The notes: a model not told the origin generated them from the sequence alone. Numbered from the stretch's first letter, positions 9,401-17,480 are shown. The stretch is DNA of 64,000 nucleotides from Streptomyces abyssomicinicus (GCF_008974245.1 NZ_BBZI01000006.1:595125-659124), one strand, 5' to 3'. Numbers and translations: made by a program.

Positions 9401-10068
9401 GCGAGGAACGCCGCGGCGGCCCGCCAGTCGGGCCTGCCTATCCGGCGGGCGAAGGCGTCCAGCGCGGCCGGGTCCAGTCCGAGTTCACGGCTGCGCGCCA
9501 GCACGGCGCGCACCTCGTCGGCGAAACCGCGGGTGGTGAGGCAGGCCCGCAGGTCGTCGGGCCAGCGGACATGGGACAGTCCCAGCCGCTCCAGTTCCGG
9601 CTGGCCCGCCAGCAGCTCGCGCACGGTGACGTCCTGCTCGGGGCCGGAGAGCAGGCGCAGCGGCTCGGCGAAGAGCCCGCTCTCCTGATGGGCGCGGACC
9701 AGCGCGTAACAGAAGGAGTGGAAGGTGGTGGCCTGCGGCGCCCGGGCCGCGCCGACCCGCGCCGCCATCCGGTCCCGCAGCTCCATGGCGGCCTTGCGGC
9801 TGAAGGTGAGCACGAGTATCCGCGCCGGGTTCGCGCCGCGGGCGATGCGGGCGGCCACCGACTCCACCAGCGTGGTCGTCTTCCCCGTGCCGGGACCGGC
9901 CAGGACGAGCAGCGGCCCCGAGCGGTGCCCCACCACCGCCCGCTGCGCCGCGTCGAGCCGCGGCGGCTCCGGCACGGCGACCGGCGTGCGGACCAGCCGG
10001 TACCCGCCGTCGGCCGCCCGCCGCGCCTGACGGCGGGGCGGTGACGCGGTGGTGGAGGGAATGCTCAT
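6421..10068 (-). CDS. UvrD-like helicase with RecB nuclease and Fe-S cysteines, AdnA-like
   Basis: Probable second motor-nuclease subunit of the AdnAB-type recombination complex. The ATG at 10068 gives 1215 residues; the frame stays open further upstream but that part is low-complexity and precedes the conserved start. Helicase motifs: AGPGTGKT (57-64), TTFHSFC (114-120), DEYQDTD (267-273), FGDPDQSIYAFRG, TAHRSKGLEW and VAATRARERL. The C-terminal nuclease has RVRGSMDRV, VDFKTGK and HPQLAVYQLA. Cysteines in ANTCALQW and in the terminal CDHCAFRSSC make a four-Cys set like the Fe-S staple of AddB-type nucleases. A disordered Ala/Gly/Asp-rich insert of about 120 residues (8290-8680) splits the helicase part. 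Confidence 0.9.
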   Translation of the reverse strand: MSIPSTTASPPRRQARRAADGGYRLVRTPVAVPEPPRLDAAQRAVVGHRSGPLLVLAGPGTGKTTTLVESVAARIARGANPARILVLTFSRKAAMELRDRMAARVGAARAPQATTFHSFCYALVRAHQESGLFAEPLRLLSGPEQDVTVRELLAGQPELERLGLSHVRWPDDLRACLTTRGFADEVRAVLARSRELGLDPAALDAFARRIGRPDWRAAAAFLAEYLDVLDLQGVVDYAELVHRAVLLANRPEVGTRLAAEYDAVLVDEYQDTDPAQVRLLRALAGDGRTLVAFGDPDQSIYAFRGADVNGILDFPHVFPRADGRPAPVEVLRTSRRAGAGLLAATRLLTRRMPLTRLPAEKVRAHRELVPDREGGSVEVYTYPTAGTELANVADILRRAHLEDGVPWSEMAVLVRAGSRSLPVVRRALTAAGVPLDIDGDDVPLRHEPAVAPLLTALRAVARAESGAAGTSVPGASPAEDRPAPEPGAAAAGDESHLTEGGTAVAGSGAGAAGAEPGAGVVDADPVDPDPDPMDRDGVVVADAVDRDGVVVADANADADDPGRAVDGELVAGPGDRSGDGAAGAAGIVPAWLDTETALTLLASPLANMDTADLRRLGRALRDEERAAGNPLPPPSDDLIARALAEPERLAVHDPAYARGAQQLGELLRGARRLLAEGGTAEEALWELWNGTTWPSRLERAARRGGAAGRNADRDLDAVCALFATAARAEERIGGRGALNFLEETDAQDIAADTLTRRAVRPEAVKLMTAHRSKGLEWRLVVVAGVQEGLWPDLRRRGSLLEADRIGRDGLAEPLSPGALLAEERRLFYVAATRARERLVVTAVKAPAEDGDQPSRFLTELGVDPRDVTGRPRRPLSVAALVAELRATTVDPEASEGLRDAAARRLARLAALTDEEGRPLVPAAHPYRWWGMLERTESKVPLRERDRPVALSGSALDQLANTCALQWFLGREVKADTPATAAQGFGNVVHVLADEVASGRTPADLDVLMERLDSVWNALAFDAPWKSAQERENARAVLERFLNWHVIGRETAGRTPVAAEHDFDVTIEAGEYQVRVRGSMDRVERDARGRAYVVDFKTGKNAPSGAEVARHPQLAVYQLALREGAVDDLFDGERPEPGGAELVHLRQAAAKRDGGDALPKVQAQSPDGGEWVGDLLATAAGKVLDERFTPSTGRQCDHCAFRSSCSARPEGRHTVE
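8408..8473. repeat. 33-bp in-frame tandem duplication in the adnA-like gene
   Basis: Two adjacent 33-bp copies (8408-8440 and 8441-8473) differ only near the end. Read on the minus strand they encode a duplicated MDRDGVVVADA / VDRDGVVVADA peptide. The unit is 11 codons, so copy-number change keeps the frame. It lies inside the disordered insert. Confidence 0.85.
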
Positions 10069-10108
10069 GGTTCGCCGGTCCTGGTGGTGCGGAGTCGATG
10101 GGGCCGAA

Positions 10109-10202
10109 CCAGTGGTACGGAACCAGTGGTACGGAAGCGGTCGGGCTGAAGCGGTGGGGCGGAGTCGACCGGTGGGAGTCCGCGAGGCGGAGTCGACCGG
10201 TG
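10109..10202. repeat. Short tandem and spaced direct repeats upstream of the adnA-like gene
   Basis: A 14-bp unit CCAGTGGTACGGAA occurs twice in tandem (10109-10122, 10123-10136), and a 17-bp unit GGCGGAGTCGACCGGTG occurs at 10158-10174 and 10186-10202, a 28-base offset. This 269-base gap otherwise holds only the presumed promoter of the adnA-like gene, which I cannot place with confidence. Confidence 0.7.
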
Positions 10203-10337
10203 CGGTGGATGCGCGCGGAAGGTCCTGGAGGGGCCGGCGCGCATGCGGTCGTCTGTCGAACGTACGGCATCGCGGGGGCGTGCCCGTGCGAGTCCGCCCA
10301 TACCGGGATTCACCCGGACGGAGCAGCGGCGGGCCGG

Positions 10338-10811
10338 TCAGCCCTCCGGCAAATCCTCCGGCACGTACCCGGGAGGTCCGTCCGGCCCCGGCGCCCCGCG
10401 CCCACCGGACCCACCGGACCCACCGGACCCACTGTGACCTCCGGCACGTCCCGCGTCCGCTCCGGCCGGAGTGCCGTCCCACCGGGCCCGCCGCATGTCG
10501 AGCTTCGGCAGCGACCCCCGGGAGGCGCCGCCGGCATCCCGCAGCGGGGTGCCCTCGTCCCGGTAGTGGTCCAGCGCCCGCAGTTCGTGGCCGGGCAGCA
10601 GCACCCCGTCGGACCGGACGACCCGCCACCACGGCACGGCGCTCCCGTAGAGCGCCATCACGCGCCCCACCTGACGCGGACCGCCCTCACCGAGCCATTC
10701 GGCGACGTCCCCGTAGGTCATCACCCGGCCCGGAGGGATCCGTTCCGCGACGTCCAGCACCAGCTCCGCGTAGTCGGGGAGTGCGCCGCCGGACCGCTCC
10801 TCGTCACTCAT
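10338..10811 (-). CDS. Alkyltransferase-like protein (ATL), MGMT fold without active cysteine
   Basis: A 157-residue protein whose first ~105 residues match the DNA-binding domain of O6-alkylguanine DNA alkyltransferases (PPGRVMTYGDVAEWLG helix region, then RVMALYGSAVPWWRVVRSDG). The methyl-accepting PCHR motif is replaced by PWWR, the hallmark of ATL proteins, which bind O6-alkylguanine and hand the lesion to nucleotide excision repair without removing the alkyl group. After the fold comes a Gly/Ser-rich tail (GGHSGSGGSGGSGG) of unknown role. A second in-frame ATG lies 9 bases upstream at 10820. The M. tuberculosis ATL-like gene Rv3204 sits in the equivalent place beside the adnAB genes, which fits a DNA-repair neighbourhood. 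Confidence 0.88.
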   Translation of the reverse strand: MSDEERSGGALPDYAELVLDVAERIPPGRVMTYGDVAEWLGEGGPRQVGRVMALYGSAVPWWRVVRSDGVLLPGHELRALDHYRDEGTPLRDAGGASRGSLPKLDMRRARWDGTPAGADAGRAGGHSGSGGSGGSGGRGAPGPDGPPGYVPEDLPEG

Positions 10812-10871
10812 CCGTCCCATCCTGCCGCACCCCTCCGACACGCTCCCGACACGCCCGCGGCGCCTCCGTCG

Positions 10872-10897
10872 CACGCCCGGACCGCCCTCCGGGCGTG
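10872..10897. promoter_or_regulatory. Perfect hairpin in the divergent ATL / membrane-protein intergenic region
   Basis: CACGCCCGGA and TCCGGGCGTG form a 10-bp perfect stem with a 6-base loop. It lies upstream of both divergent genes, so it is not an ordinary terminator for either; it could be an operator or a leader structure. Confidence 0.4.
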
Positions 10898-11033
10898 CTC
10901 CGCCGGCGCGCGCGGCGCATTTCACGCCGGTGGATCGCCCCCTGACCCCACCACGTGTCGGCCGGACATGCCACCATCGTGCGGGCGGTGACTGGTGATA
11001 CGTGAGCAGAACGAGACCGAGGAGTGGCAGGGC

Positions 11034-13904
11034 GTGCATCCCGAAGAGGCGGAGAGCGCTGCCGAGGTCTCGCCACACCCGAAAGCAGACATGACGATGG
11101 CACCCGGTAAGGAGCGCTCCGGCGGCGCCACCGACGCGGCCCGCTCCGGCGATGGGACCCCCGACGGCGCGCCCCGCCCCGGCGAGCCCCGCGACGGCGT
11201 CACCGCCGGCGGTGCAACGGACAGCGGCGCCACCGACAGCCGCGCCGCCCACGGCACAGGCACAGGCACAGGCGCCGCCCTTGGCCCCGGCGACCACCCC
11301 GACGGCGGTGACGAGGTCCAGGGCGACGAGCCGCTGCTGCCCGCCCGCGTCCACCGCCCCTCCGACCTGATGCGCCTGCTCGTCGGCCTGCTGGCCGTCG
11401 CCGTGCTGCTGGCCGTCGCCGCGTTCGCCGAGGGCGCCACCTCCGGCCTCGAGCAGGACATCAACGAGGGCACCACCGCCGCCCCCGACCTCCTGATCAA
11501 GGTCGCCGGTCTGGCGTCGAGCATCGCCATCCTGCTGGTCCCGGTGGCGTTCGCCGTGGAGCGGCTGATCAAGCGGGACGCCCTGCGGATCGCCGACGGC
11601 GTGCTGGCCGCGGTGCTGGCGCACGGTGTCACCCTCGCCACCGACCTGTGGGTCGCGCGCGCCGCCCCGGACGCCATCCAGGACGCCCTCACCCAGCTGG
11701 CGCCCGGCGGCAGCGGCGCCACCGCGGCGCTGACCGATCCGGTGCACGGCTACCTCGCGCCGGTGATCGCGTTCATGACCGCCGTGGGCCTGTCCCGAAG
11801 ACCGCGGTGGCGGACCGTCCTGTGGATGGTGCTGGTCCTCGACGCCTTCTCCATGCTGGTCAGCGGCTACACCACCCCGTTCTCCATCGTCCTGACCATC
11901 CTGATCGGCTGGAGCGTGGCCTACGGCACGCTCTACGCCGTCGGCTCGCCCAACGTCCGGCCGACCGGGCGGACCCTGATGGCCGGTCTGCGGCACGTGG
12001 GCTTCCGCCCGGCGTCGGCCCGCCAGGAGACGGAGTCCGGGGAGAGCCACGAGAGCGACCGCGGCCGCCGCTACTTCGTCACCCTGGAGGACGGCCGCCC
12101 CCTCGACGTCACCGTGGTCGACCGCGAGCAGCAGGCGCAGGCCTTCTACTACCGGGTGTGGCGCAACCTCACGCTGCGCGGCTCGGCCACCCGCCGCAGT
12201 CTCCAGTCGCTGCGCCAGGCGCTGGAGCAGGAGGCCCTGCTGGCCTACGCCGCCATCGCGGCCGGTGCCAACGCCCCCAAGCTGATCGCCACCGCCGAGC
12301 TGGGCCCGGACGCCGTGATGCTGGTCTACGAGCACACCGGTGGCCGTCCGCTGGACCAGATGGACGACGCGGAGATCACCGACGAGCTGCTGCGGGACAC
12401 CTGGCGACAGGTGAAGGCCCTCCAGTCCCGGCGGATCGCCCACCGCAGGCTGGCGGGCGACGCCATCCTGGTGGATCGTTCGGGCGGGGTCGTCCTCTCG
12501 GACCTGCGCGGCGGAGAGATCGCCGCCGGCGATCTGCTGCTGCGGATGGACATCGCCCAGCTGCTCACCACGCTCGGCCTGCGGGTCGGCGCCGAGCGCG
12601 CGGTGGCCGCCGCGGTGGAGGTGCTGGGACCGGACGCGGTCGCCGACTGCCTGCCCCTGCTCCAGCCCATCGCGCTGACCCGCACCACCCGCGCCACCCT
12701 GCGCCGGATGGGGCGGGAGCGCGCCCAGCGGGAGCGCGAGGCGGTGCTGGAGGCCTCCGACAAGGCCCGGGCGCTGCGGGCGGCCGAGCGGGAGGCGGAC
12801 GCCGGGGGCGCGACGGCCGCCGACCGCAAGACCCTCAAGGCCGAGCAGCGTGCCGACAAGCGTGCCGTCGACGAGGCGCTGGAGGAGGCCCGCGAGGAGG
12901 ACCTGCTCAGCCAGATCCGCCACGAGGTGCTCCGCATCCGCCCGCAGGCCCCGGTGGAACCGGCCCGCCTGGAGCGGATCCGCCCACGGACGCTGATCAC
13001 CTTCATCGCGGGCGCGATCGGCGCGTACTTCCTGCTCTCCCAGCTCGCACACGTCCCCTTCGGGTCGCTGATCTCCCAGGCGCACTGGGGCTGGGTGGCC
13101 GCGGCGGCGCTGTTCGCGGCGCTCAGCTACGTGGCGGCGGCGATGTCGCTGCTCGGGTTCGTGCCGGAACGGGTGCCGTTCTGGCGCACCGTCTCCGCGC
13201 AGGTGGCCGGCTCGTTCGTGAAGATCGTCGCTCCGGCGGCGATCGGTGGCGTGGCGCTGAACACCCGGTTCCTGCAGAAGGCGGGGGTCCGGCCGGGCCT
13301 GGCGGTGGCCAGCGTGGGCGCCTCCCAGCTCTTCGGGCTGGGCGCGCACATCCTGCTCCTGCTGGTCGTCGGCTACCTCACCGGCATCGAGAAGACCCCG
13401 TCCCTGTCCCCCTCCCGGACGGTGATCGCCGGTCTGCTGACGGTCGCGGTGCTGGTCCTGGTGGTGACCTCGGTGCCGTTCCTGCGGAAGTTCGTGGCGA
13501 CCCGGGTGCGCTCGCTCTTCGCCGGTGTGGTGCCGCGCATGCTGGACGTGCTGCAGCGCCCGCAGAAGCTGGCCACCGGCATCGGCGGCATGCTCCTGCT
13601 GACCACCTGTTTCGTCCTCTGCCTGGACGCCTCGGCCCGCGCGTTCGGCAGCGGGATCACCGGCGTGAGCCTGGCGAGCGTCGCGGTGGTGTTCCTGGCC
13701 GGCAACGCGCTCGGCTCGGCCGCGCCGACCCCGGGCGGCATCGGCGCGGTGGAGGCCACGCTGACCCTCGGCCTGGTGGCGGTGGGGCTGACGCAGGAAG
13801 TGGCGGTCCCCGCGGTGCTGCTCTTCCGTCTGCTCACCCTGTGGCTGCCGGTGCTCCCCGGCTGGCTGTGTTTCAGCCACCTGTCCCGTCGCGGAGCCCT
13901 CTGA
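11034..13904 (+). CDS. Large membrane protein: kinase-like domain fused to an LPG-synthase-type flippase domain
   Basis: About 956 residues. Order: a charged, disordered N-terminus (~100 residues), a first membrane block of about six segments (LLVGLLAVAVLLAVAAF, ILLVPVAFAVERL and following), a soluble protein-kinase/phosphotransferase-like domain (VYEHTGGRPLDQM, then HRRLAGDAILVD and SDLRGGE, resembling the catalytic loop and DFG regions), a coiled charged stretch, and a C-terminal UPF0104/LPG-synthase transmembrane domain (GGVALNTRFLQKAG, GNALGSAAPTPGGIGAVEATL). The lysyltransferase domain of true LPG synthases is absent, so it more likely flips or moves lipids. I place the start at the GTG at 11034, 10 bases after GGAG; an in-frame GTG at 10995 has no ribosome site. 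Confidence 0.82.
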   Translation: MHPEEAESAAEVSPHPKADMTMAPGKERSGGATDAARSGDGTPDGAPRPGEPRDGVTAGGATDSGATDSRAAHGTGTGTGAALGPGDHPDGGDEVQGDEPLLPARVHRPSDLMRLLVGLLAVAVLLAVAAFAEGATSGLEQDINEGTTAAPDLLIKVAGLASSIAILLVPVAFAVERLIKRDALRIADGVLAAVLAHGVTLATDLWVARAAPDAIQDALTQLAPGGSGATAALTDPVHGYLAPVIAFMTAVGLSRRPRWRTVLWMVLVLDAFSMLVSGYTTPFSIVLTILIGWSVAYGTLYAVGSPNVRPTGRTLMAGLRHVGFRPASARQETESGESHESDRGRRYFVTLEDGRPLDVTVVDREQQAQAFYYRVWRNLTLRGSATRRSLQSLRQALEQEALLAYAAIAAGANAPKLIATAELGPDAVMLVYEHTGGRPLDQMDDAEITDELLRDTWRQVKALQSRRIAHRRLAGDAILVDRSGGVVLSDLRGGEIAAGDLLLRMDIAQLLTTLGLRVGAERAVAAAVEVLGPDAVADCLPLLQPIALTRTTRATLRRMGRERAQREREAVLEASDKARALRAAEREADAGGATAADRKTLKAEQRADKRAVDEALEEAREEDLLSQIRHEVLRIRPQAPVEPARLERIRPRTLITFIAGAIGAYFLLSQLAHVPFGSLISQAHWGWVAAAALFAALSYVAAAMSLLGFVPERVPFWRTVSAQVAGSFVKIVAPAAIGGVALNTRFLQKAGVRPGLAVASVGASQLFGLGAHILLLLVVGYLTGIEKTPSLSPSRTVIAGLLTVAVLVLVVTSVPFLRKFVATRVRSLFAGVVPRMLDVLQRPQKLATGIGGMLLLTTCFVLCLDASARAFGSGITGVSLASVAVVFLAGNALGSAAPTPGGIGAVEATLTLGLVAVGLTQEVAVPAVLLFRLLTLWLPVLPGWLCFSHLSRRGAL

Positions 13905-14057
13905 GGCGCACGCCGGGGCCCGCGGTCCCGACGTGCGCCCCGGCATCGGTCCCGGCATCTGCCCCGGCGTGCGCCCCGGGCTCCGCCCCGGCCGCCGGTT
14001 AACCCGGACGGGTCCCGAGCCCGCGCGGCGGCCGCTGGGGGGCAGCACCATGGCCGC

Positions 14058-15602
14058 ATGCCCTACGCCTCCCGGAAGCGCACCGCAGCCCTGCTGACCA
14101 CGGCCGTCCTGGCCGCCGGAGCCCTCACGGCCTGCGGCGGCGACGAGGACGGCGACGTGCGGAAGCAGTCCCTGGAGTGGGAGGACTGCCCGGCTCCCTC
14201 GGAGGCCCAGGGCGGCGGCGCCTCGCCGTCCCCGCTCCCCCGCGGCGGCGACTGGCAGTGCGCCACCATGCGGGCGCCGCTGGACTGGTCGGAGCCGGAG
14301 GGCGAGACCATCGGCATCGAGCTGATCCGGGTCCGCTCCACCGGAGGTGGGAAGTCCCGCATCGGCTCCCTGATCTTCAACTTCGGCGGCCCCGGCGGCT
14401 CCGGCGTCACCACCCTGCCCGCCTTCGGCCCGGAGTACGAGACGCTGCGCACCCGCTACGACCTGGTCAGCTTCGACCCGCGCGGGGTCGGCCGCAGCGA
14501 GCCGGTGGAGTGCGAGACCGCGAGCCGGCTGGACGCGTTCTTCCAGAAGGACGGCACGCCCGACGACGCCCAGGAGCGCGCCGAGTACAAGCAGGGTCTG
14601 CTCGACTTCAACGAGGCCTGCGAGGACAACTCCGGCGAGGTCCTCCCCCACGTGCGCACCACCGACGCGGCCCGCGACCTGGACCTGATGCGGGAGGTCC
14701 TCGGCGACGACAAGCTGTACTACTTCGGCGTCTCGTACGGCACCGAACTGGGCGGCGTCTACGCCCACCTGTTCCCGAAGAAGGTCGGCCGGGCCGTCTT
14801 CGACGCCGTGGTCGACCCGACGCAGGACCCCGAGCAGGGGTCACTGGGTCAGGCCCGGGGGTTCCAGCGGGCGCTGGACAACTTCGCCGAGGACTGCGCG
14901 TCCAAACCGCAGGAGGAGTGCCCGATCGGCACCGACGCCGACGACATCAAGGAGCGCATCACCCAGCTCCTCGCCGACCTGGAGGAGCGCTCGCTGCCGG
15001 GCATCTTCCCCCGCCGGCTCACCGAGACGGCCGCCACCGGCGGCATCGCCCAGTCCCTCTACTCGCAGGACTTCTGGCCGTACCTGACCCAGGCGCTGGA
15101 CGAGGCGTACGACGGCGACGGCCGGACGCTGCTGGCCCTCGCCGACTCGATGAACGGGCGCAACCAGAGCGGCGAGTACAGCAACATGGTGGCGGCCAAC
15201 ACGGCGATCAACTGCTCCGACGACAAGCCCCGGTACACCGTCGCCGACGTCCAGCGGGTGCTGCCGCGGTTCCGCGAGGCGTCGCCGGTGTTCGGCGACT
15301 ACCTGGCCTGGTCGATGCTGAACTGCGCGGACTGGCCGGTGGCGGGCGCCGCCGACCATCCGGACGTCAGCGCTCCGGGCGCGCCGCCGATCCTGGTCAT
15401 CGGCAACACGGGTGACCCGGCGACGCCGTACGAGGGCGCCCGGCGGATGGCCGAGGCCCTCGGGCCCGGGGTCGGCGTCCAGATCACCTACCGCGGCGAG
15501 GGCCACGGCGCCTACGACAGCGGCGACACCTGCGTCCAGGACGCGGTGAACGGCTACCTCCTGGACGGGAAGGTCCCCCGCTCCGGCACCGTCTGCGGCT
15601 GA
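14058..15602 (+). CDS. Secreted alpha/beta-hydrolase lipoprotein, tripeptidyl aminopeptidase-like (TAP)
   Basis: A 514-residue exported serine peptidase of the Slp/Tap family that Streptomyces uses to clip N-terminal tripeptides. The signal peptide ends in a lipobox (LTAC at about 22-25), so it should be membrane-anchored outside the cell. The alpha/beta-hydrolase core shows the oxyanion motif FGGPGGSG (about 108-115), the strand DLVSFDPRGVGRS, the nucleophile elbow GVSYGTELG and, at the C-terminus, the TAP-like domain with GNTGDPATPYEGA (acid) and GEGHGAY (histidine). Paired cysteines are consistent with disulfides outside the cell. It stands alone with its own terminator hairpin downstream. 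Confidence 0.9.
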   Translation: MPYASRKRTAALLTTAVLAAGALTACGGDEDGDVRKQSLEWEDCPAPSEAQGGGASPSPLPRGGDWQCATMRAPLDWSEPEGETIGIELIRVRSTGGGKSRIGSLIFNFGGPGGSGVTTLPAFGPEYETLRTRYDLVSFDPRGVGRSEPVECETASRLDAFFQKDGTPDDAQERAEYKQGLLDFNEACEDNSGEVLPHVRTTDAARDLDLMREVLGDDKLYYFGVSYGTELGGVYAHLFPKKVGRAVFDAVVDPTQDPEQGSLGQARGFQRALDNFAEDCASKPQEECPIGTDADDIKERITQLLADLEERSLPGIFPRRLTETAATGGIAQSLYSQDFWPYLTQALDEAYDGDGRTLLALADSMNGRNQSGEYSNMVAANTAINCSDDKPRYTVADVQRVLPRFREASPVFGDYLAWSMLNCADWPVAGAADHPDVSAPGAPPILVIGNTGDPATPYEGARRMAEALGPGVGVQITYRGEGHGAYDSGDTCVQDAVNGYLLDGKVPRSGTVCG

Positions 15603-15614
15603 GCTCCGGAACAG

Positions 15615-15635
15615 TCCGCGGCCGACCGCCGCGGA
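15615..15635 (+). terminator. Hairpin after the TAP-like hydrolase gene
   Basis: TCCGCGG / CCGCGGA, 7-bp stem with a 7-base loop, starting 13 bases past the stop codon. Three AGGCGGTC direct repeats follow up to 15670 and run into the end of the next, convergent gene. Confidence 0.5.
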
Positions 15636-15664
15636 AGCGCGGAGGCGGTCAGGCGGTCAGGCGG

Positions 15665-16108
15665 TCAGGCCGGTATCCAGTCCGGCCACTGCGGAGGGAC
15701 GTTGCTCGCCGGGCAGAGTCCGGAGTCGCCCGGATACCCGTCGAGCGTCCCCTCCTGCGCGAAGAACCACCAGCCCAGGCTCACCGTCGCGACGACCACC
15801 AGCACGATCCTCACCCCCGTGCGCCCGGCGGTCCTGCCGGGCGCCAGACGCCGTCCGAGCGCCAGCGCCATCAGCCCGACGAGTACCCCGCCCGTGACGA
15901 TCATCGGGAACTCGACGTTGAGGACGAAGATCCCGGCGGGCTCGAAGGCCGCGTCGCAGTAGGAGCGCGCCCACACCGCCAGCCACCAGCCACCGGCGCC
16001 CGCGGCTGCTCCCCACAGCGCGGCGCCCGCCGAGGGAAGGCAGGAGCGGGTCTCCTGCTCCGGATCCAAGGGCCCTTGGCCGACCACCCCGTGCTCGATT
16101 GTGTCCAT
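15665..16108 (-). CDS. Small membrane protein of unknown function
   Basis: I do not recognise a family. The ATG at 16108 gives 147 residues; the frame is open further upstream but only with low-complexity arginine-rich sequence that overlaps the moeZ terminator. Three hydrophobic segments are visible: around residues 24-44 (WGAAAGAGGWWLAVWA), 55-75 (IVTGGVLVGLMALAL) and 88-106 (IVLVVVATVSLGWWFFA). The first loop has one Cys (SYCDAAF) and the C-terminal tail another (GLCPASNVPP), suggesting an extracytoplasmic disulfide. It is convergent with the hydrolase gene and co-directional with moeZ, separated from it by the terminator at 16232-16269. Confidence 0.6.
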   Translation of the reverse strand: MDTIEHGVVGQGPLDPEQETRSCLPSAGAALWGAAAGAGGWWLAVWARSYCDAAFEPAGIFVLNVEFPMIVTGGVLVGLMALALGRRLAPGRTAGRTGVRIVLVVVATVSLGWWFFAQEGTLDGYPGDSGLCPASNVPPQWPDWIPA

Positions 16109-16231
16109 GCCACAACTCGACTCCGCACGGCCCCTGCCGGTTCCCGCTGGCACCACGAAGGCGCAGCGCGTCCCACGTTCGGGCCATGGGGCCACCTCGG
16201 CCACGCACGACGCCGTCCTCCGGACACGACG

Positions 16232-16269
16232 AGGCCCACGGCGTCCGATCCGGTCGGAGCCGTGGGCCT
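16232..16269 (-). terminator. Terminator downstream of moeZ
   Basis: Perfect 11-bp stem AGGCCCACGGC / GCCGTGGGCCT with a 16-base loop, about 30 bases past the moeZ stop. No poly-U tract. Confidence 0.7.
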
Positions 16270-16301
16270 GGTCGAATCCGCCGGCCGGCGGAAGGGGTCG
16301 G

Positions 16302-17480
16302 TCAGTAGACCGGCTTCTGCGGCTCGATCTGGTTGACCCAGCCGATGACGCCGCCACCCACGTGGACCGCGTCCGAGAAGCCCGCCGACTTCAGCACCGC
16401 GAGGACTTCCGCACTGCGGACACCCGTCTTGCAGTGCAGGACGATCTTCTTGTCCTGCGGCAGGCCCTCCAGGGCCGAGCCCATCAGGAACTCGTTCTTC
16501 GGGATCAGCCGCGCGCCCGGGATCGAGACGATCTCGTACTCGTTCTGCTCGCGGACGTCGATGATGTCGATGTCCTCGCCGTCGTCGATCCACTCCTTGA
16601 GCTGCTTGGGAGTGATCGTCGAACCGGCGGCGGCCTCCTGGGCCTCCTCCGAGACGACGCCGCAGAACGCCTCGTAGTCGATGAGCTCGGTGACCGTCGG
16701 GTTCTCGCCGCAGACCGCGCAGTTGGGGTCCTTGCGGATCTTGACCTGGCGGTACTGCATCTCCAGGGCGTCGTAGATCATCAGGCGGCCGACCAGCGGC
16801 TCACCGATACCCGCCAGGAGCTTGATCGCCTCGTTGACCTGGATGGAACCGATGGACGCGCAGAGCACGCCCAGCACGCCGCCCTCGGCGCAGGAGGGGA
16901 CCATGCCCGGCGGCGGGGGCTCCGGGTAGAGGCAGCGGTAGCAGGGGCCGTGCTCGGACCAGAACACCGAGGCCTGGCCGTCGAAGCGGTAGATCGAGCC
17001 CCAGACGTACGGCTTGTTCAGCAGCACGCAGGCGTCGTTGACCAGGTACCGGGTGGCGAAGTTGTCCGTGCCGTCGACGATCAGGTCGTACTGGCTGAAG
17101 ATCTCCATCACGTTCTCGGCCTCGAGCCGCTCTTCGTGAAGGACGACGTTCACGTACGGGTTGATGCCGAGGACGCTGTCCTTGGCCGACTCCGCCTTGG
17201 AACGGCCGATGTCCGCCTGGCTGTGGATGATCTGGCGCTGCAGGTTCGACTCGTCGACCTCGTCGAACTCCACGATGCCGAGCGTGCCGACACCCGCCGC
17301 GGCCAGGTACATCAGCGCGGGCGAGCCCAGGCCACCGGCGCCCACACACAGCACCTTGGCGTTCTTCAGCCGCTTCTGCCCGTCCATCCCGACGTCCGGG
17401 ATGATCAGGTGGCGGGAGTACCTGCGGACCTCGTCTACGGTGAGCTCGTCGGCCGGCTCGACCAGGGGTGGCAACGACAC
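16302..17480 (-). CDS. moeZ: Adenylyltransferase/sulfurtransferase MoeZ
   Basis: Adenylates and then thiolates the C-terminal glycine of ubiquitin-like sulfur carrier proteins used for molybdopterin, cysteine, thiamine and secondary-metabolite sulfur. Starting at the GTG at 17480, six bases after CGGAG, the protein has 392 residues, the same as M. tuberculosis MoeZ. The N-terminal E1-like domain shows the nucleotide loop GAGGLGSPALMYLAAAG, the DNFATRYLVND region and two CxxC zinc knuckles (CYRC, CAVC). The C-terminal rhodanese domain carries the active-site loop HCKTGVRS with its persulfide cysteine. About 160 bases of non-coding DNA lie upstream and should contain its promoter. Confidence 0.96.
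   Translation of the reverse strand: MSLPPLVEPADELTVDEVRRYSRHLIIPDVGMDGQKRLKNAKVLCVGAGGLGSPALMYLAAAGVGTLGIVEFDEVDESNLQRQIIHSQADIGRSKAESAKDSVLGINPYVNVVLHEERLEAENVMEIFSQYDLIVDGTDNFATRYLVNDACVLLNKPYVWGSIYRFDGQASVFWSEHGPCYRCLYPEPPPPGMVPSCAEGGVLGVLCASIGSIQVNEAIKLLAGIGEPLVGRLMIYDALEMQYRQVKIRKDPNCAVCGENPTVTELIDYEAFCGVVSEEAQEAAAGSTITPKQLKEWIDDGEDIDIIDVREQNEYEIVSIPGARLIPKNEFLMGSALEGLPQDKKIVLHCKTGVRSAEVLAVLKSAGFSDAVHVGGGVIGWVNQIEPQKPVY

Noticed and set aside
6367..10044. 1225-codon plus-strand frame opposite the AdnA-like gene
   Set aside because: Same reason; low-complexity antisense of a well-defined helicase-nuclease.
10338..10811. Functional O6-methylguanine methyltransferase
   Set aside because: The PCHR active site is PWWR, so there is no acceptor cysteine.
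10338..14768. Very long minus-strand open frame (over 1400 codons) across the ATL, membrane-protein and hydrolase genes
   Set aside because: Only the first 474 bases from the stop (10338-10811) are the real ATL gene; the rest is the antisense of genes with strong third-position GC, which leaves few stop codons.
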